From assembly GCA_001689485.1 (NCBI GenBank), contig LUJQ01000025.1:1-14546 (forward strand): a DNA stretch of 14,546 bases, read 5' to 3'. A program made the translations under genes and the position numbers. Shown piece after piece: positions 13,003 through 14,546 of this stretch (positions are counted from its first letter, which is position 1; every line of letters starts with the position of its first letter). Below the pieces are notes generated by a model that searched no databases, was not told the origin of the DNA, and saw only the letters and a list, made by a program, of their open reading frames with translations. This DNA is from Bacteroidales bacterium M6 (GTDB lineage: Bacteria; Bacteroidota; Bacteroidia; Bacteroidales; Muribaculaceae).

Positions 13003-14505
13003 ATGCATAAACAAAGACTTACCGCTGAAAACGGCAGGCCGATTGCCGATAATCAAAACATCCAGACAGCCGGGGTTCGCGGGCCGGTTTTGCTCCAGGA
13101 TCCATGGTACACTGAAAAGATTGCACACTTCGACCGCGAGGTTATCCCGGAAAGGCGCATGCATGCCAAAGGTTCGGGCGCATTCGGCATCTTTACCGTG
13201 ACAAACGATATTACGGAATTCACCCGCGCTTCCATATTTTCCGAAGTCGGGAAGAAAACAGAATGCCTTGTGCGGTTTTCGACGGTGGCCGGAGAGCGTG
13301 GGGCGGCAGATGCGGAAAGGGATATACGTGGGTTTGCCATGAGGTTTTATACCGACGAGGGAAATTGGGACCTCGTAGGTAACAATACCCCTGTGTTCTT
13401 TTTGCGTGACCCTCTTAAATTCCCTGATTTGAATCACGCAATCAAGCGCGACCCGCGCACGGGTATGCGCAGCCCTACCAACAATTGGGATTTTTGGACT
13501 CTGCTTCCTGAAGCGCTCCATCAGGTCACCATTACGATGTCGCCTAGAGGCATCCCTGCATCATTCCGCCATATGCACGGTTTCGGAAGCCATACATATA
13601 GTTTCTATAATAAGGATAACAAACGCACATGGGTCAAATTCCATCTGCGGACTTTGCAGGGAATCAAGAACCTGACCGACGAGGAAGCTGAAAAAGTCAT
13701 TGCCAAAGACCGTGAGTCGAACCAGCGTGATTTGTTTGAAGCCATAGAGCGTGGTGATTATCCACGTTGGCTGATGCAGGTTCAGCTGATGACCGAGGAG
13801 GAGGCTGAAAAATATCACATCAACCCATTCGATTTGACGAAGGTGTGGTATCATAAAGACTTCCCGCTGCGCGATGTGGGAATCCTGGAACTTAACCGTA
13901 ATCCTGAAAACTTCTTTGCCGAAATCGAGCAGGCTGCATTCAACCCTATGAATATAGTGGAAGGGATAGGTTTCTCTCCTGATAAAATGCTTCAGGGACG
14001 TTTGTTCTCGTATGGTGACGCACAGCGCTACCGTCTCGGGGTCAATAATAACCTTATCCCCGTGAACAGGCCGAGATGCCCGTTCCATTCCTATCACCGG
14101 GATGGCAAGATGCGCACCGATGGCAATTATGGTGGTGTACTGTCATATGAACCCAACAGTTTCGGTGAGTGGGAGGATTCGCCCGAACTGAAGGAGCCGC
14201 CTTTGGAGTTGCATGGGGCAGCCTATAGTTACAATGAGCGTGAATATGACGATGATTATTACACGCAGCCGGGTAAACTATGGCGTCTGATGCCCCCGGA
14301 AGAACAGACCGTTACATGTGAGAACACGGCCAGGGCTATGGAAGGTGTCCCTCTGTTTATAAAGCAGCGTCATGTCAGGGCATGCCACAATGCCGACCCC
14401 GGTTATGGTTTGAAGTTGGCAGAGGCTCTCGGCATCAGCCTTGAAGAAGCCCTTGTTGCCGAAGACCCCGCCCATCCCGAATGGGACAAGCGGAAACTGG
14501 GATAA
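13003..14505 (+). CDS. katA: Heme catalase (small-subunit, clade 3 type)
   Basis: Converts hydrogen peroxide to water and oxygen in the cytoplasm. 500 residues from the ATG at 13003; a TTG three codons earlier is less likely, and MHKQRLTAENGRPIADNQN is the normal clade-3 start. Key residues: distal His H54 in RRMHAKGSGAFG, distal Asn N127 in LVGNNTPVFF, VRFSTVAGERGAADAERD of the heme pocket, and proximal heme ligand Tyr Y337 in RLFSYGDAQRYRLG. NADPH-site-like residues in FRHMHGFGSHTYSF are present. The length fits small-subunit catalases, with no large C-terminal flavodoxin-like domain. It stands alone, divergent from vsr. In Bacteroides the equivalent gene is peroxide-induced through OxyR; no OxyR site could be assigned here. 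The 41 bases after the stop show nothing. Confidence 0.96.
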   Translation: MHKQRLTAENGRPIADNQNIQTAGVRGPVLLQDPWYTEKIAHFDREVIPERRMHAKGSGAFGIFTVTNDITEFTRASIFSEVGKKTECLVRFSTVAGERGAADAERDIRGFAMRFYTDEGNWDLVGNNTPVFFLRDPLKFPDLNHAIKRDPRTGMRSPTNNWDFWTLLPEALHQVTITMSPRGIPASFRHMHGFGSHTYSFYNKDNKRTWVKFHLRTLQGIKNLTDEEAEKVIAKDRESNQRDLFEAIERGDYPRWLMQVQLMTEEEAEKYHINPFDLTKVWYHKDFPLRDVGILELNRNPENFFAEIEQAAFNPMNIVEGIGFSPDKMLQGRLFSYGDAQRYRLGVNNNLIPVNRPRCPFHSYHRDGKMRTDGNYGGVLSYEPNSFGEWEDSPELKEPPLELHGAAYSYNEREYDDDYYTQPGKLWRLMPPEEQTVTCENTARAMEGVPLFIKQRHVRACHNADPGYGLKLAEALGISLEEALVAEDPAHPEWDKRKLG

Positions 14506-14546
14506 GCTGAATGAGGCATAACAACCGAATGTGGCGGCATGGTGGA

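Noticed and set aside
12793..13521. 242-codon frame on the minus strand overlapping the catalase 5' half
   Set aside because: It is antisense to a fully conserved catalase, has no recognisable domain, and runs into the vsr start; a shadow of the GC-biased codon positions.
1..14546. Search for CRISPR arrays, insertion sequences, tRNA, rRNA or a defence island
   Set aside because: No direct repeats with regular spacers, no transposase or integrase residues, no tRNA-like arms. Vsr alone does not make a restriction or defence locus.

Overview
The window reads as chromosomal DNA from a member of the Bacteroidales, possibly Muribaculaceae or a close relative (family level is a guess). Direct signs are perfect Bacteroidetes-type -7 boxes (TAnnTTTG, for example TATCTTTG) upstream of several genes, no Shine-Dalgarno sequence before any confident start codon, and gene types common in this order: an HU pair with one HU fused to a membrane anchor and LysM, DsbD plus a stand-alone DsbD-alpha protein, a large OadA-like biotin protein and a clade-3 catalase.

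Layout, left to right. (1) 1-722, minus: the N-terminal part of a MoxR AAA+ ATPase, cut by the window edge. (2) 972-2452, minus: a two-gene unit with a 4-base overlap, a 94-residue HU protein followed by a 399-residue HU-linker-membrane-LysM protein, behind a perfect -7 box. (3) 2673-5045, minus: topB (DNA topoisomerase III) followed 15 bases later by a 76-residue Cys-rich membrane protein of the FeoB-associated type. (4) 5046-5457: a non-coding stretch holding two strong hairpins. The second is a textbook rho-independent terminator for plus-strand transcription, and a 25-codon ORF lies just upstream, so an undescribed short plus-strand gene or sRNA is plausible. (5) 5458-9351, minus: a probable operon in the order DsbD-alpha-like secreted protein, full DsbD, MazG, then a small secreted protein of unknown function. 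(6) 9817-11715, plus: an OadA/PycB-type carboxyltransferase with a C-terminal biotin domain, closed by a 12-bp hairpin. (7) 11935-12013, minus: a compact apparent sRNA gene with -33/-7 promoter, about 65 nt of body and a U-tract terminator. (8) 12203-12805, minus: a solitary Vsr mismatch endonuclease with a C-terminal extension. (9) 13003-14505, plus: a heme catalase.

The genes are mostly housekeeping: genome maintenance (TopB, Vsr, HU, and MazG as nucleotide-pool cleaner), envelope redox (the two Dsb proteins), oxidative defence (catalase) and central carbon metabolism (OadA-like). No transposase, integrase, CRISPR array, tRNA or rRNA was seen. The most interesting items are the HU-membrane-LysM fusion, which could physically link DNA to the cell wall, and the two short unannotated transcription units at 5186-5373 and 11935-12013.
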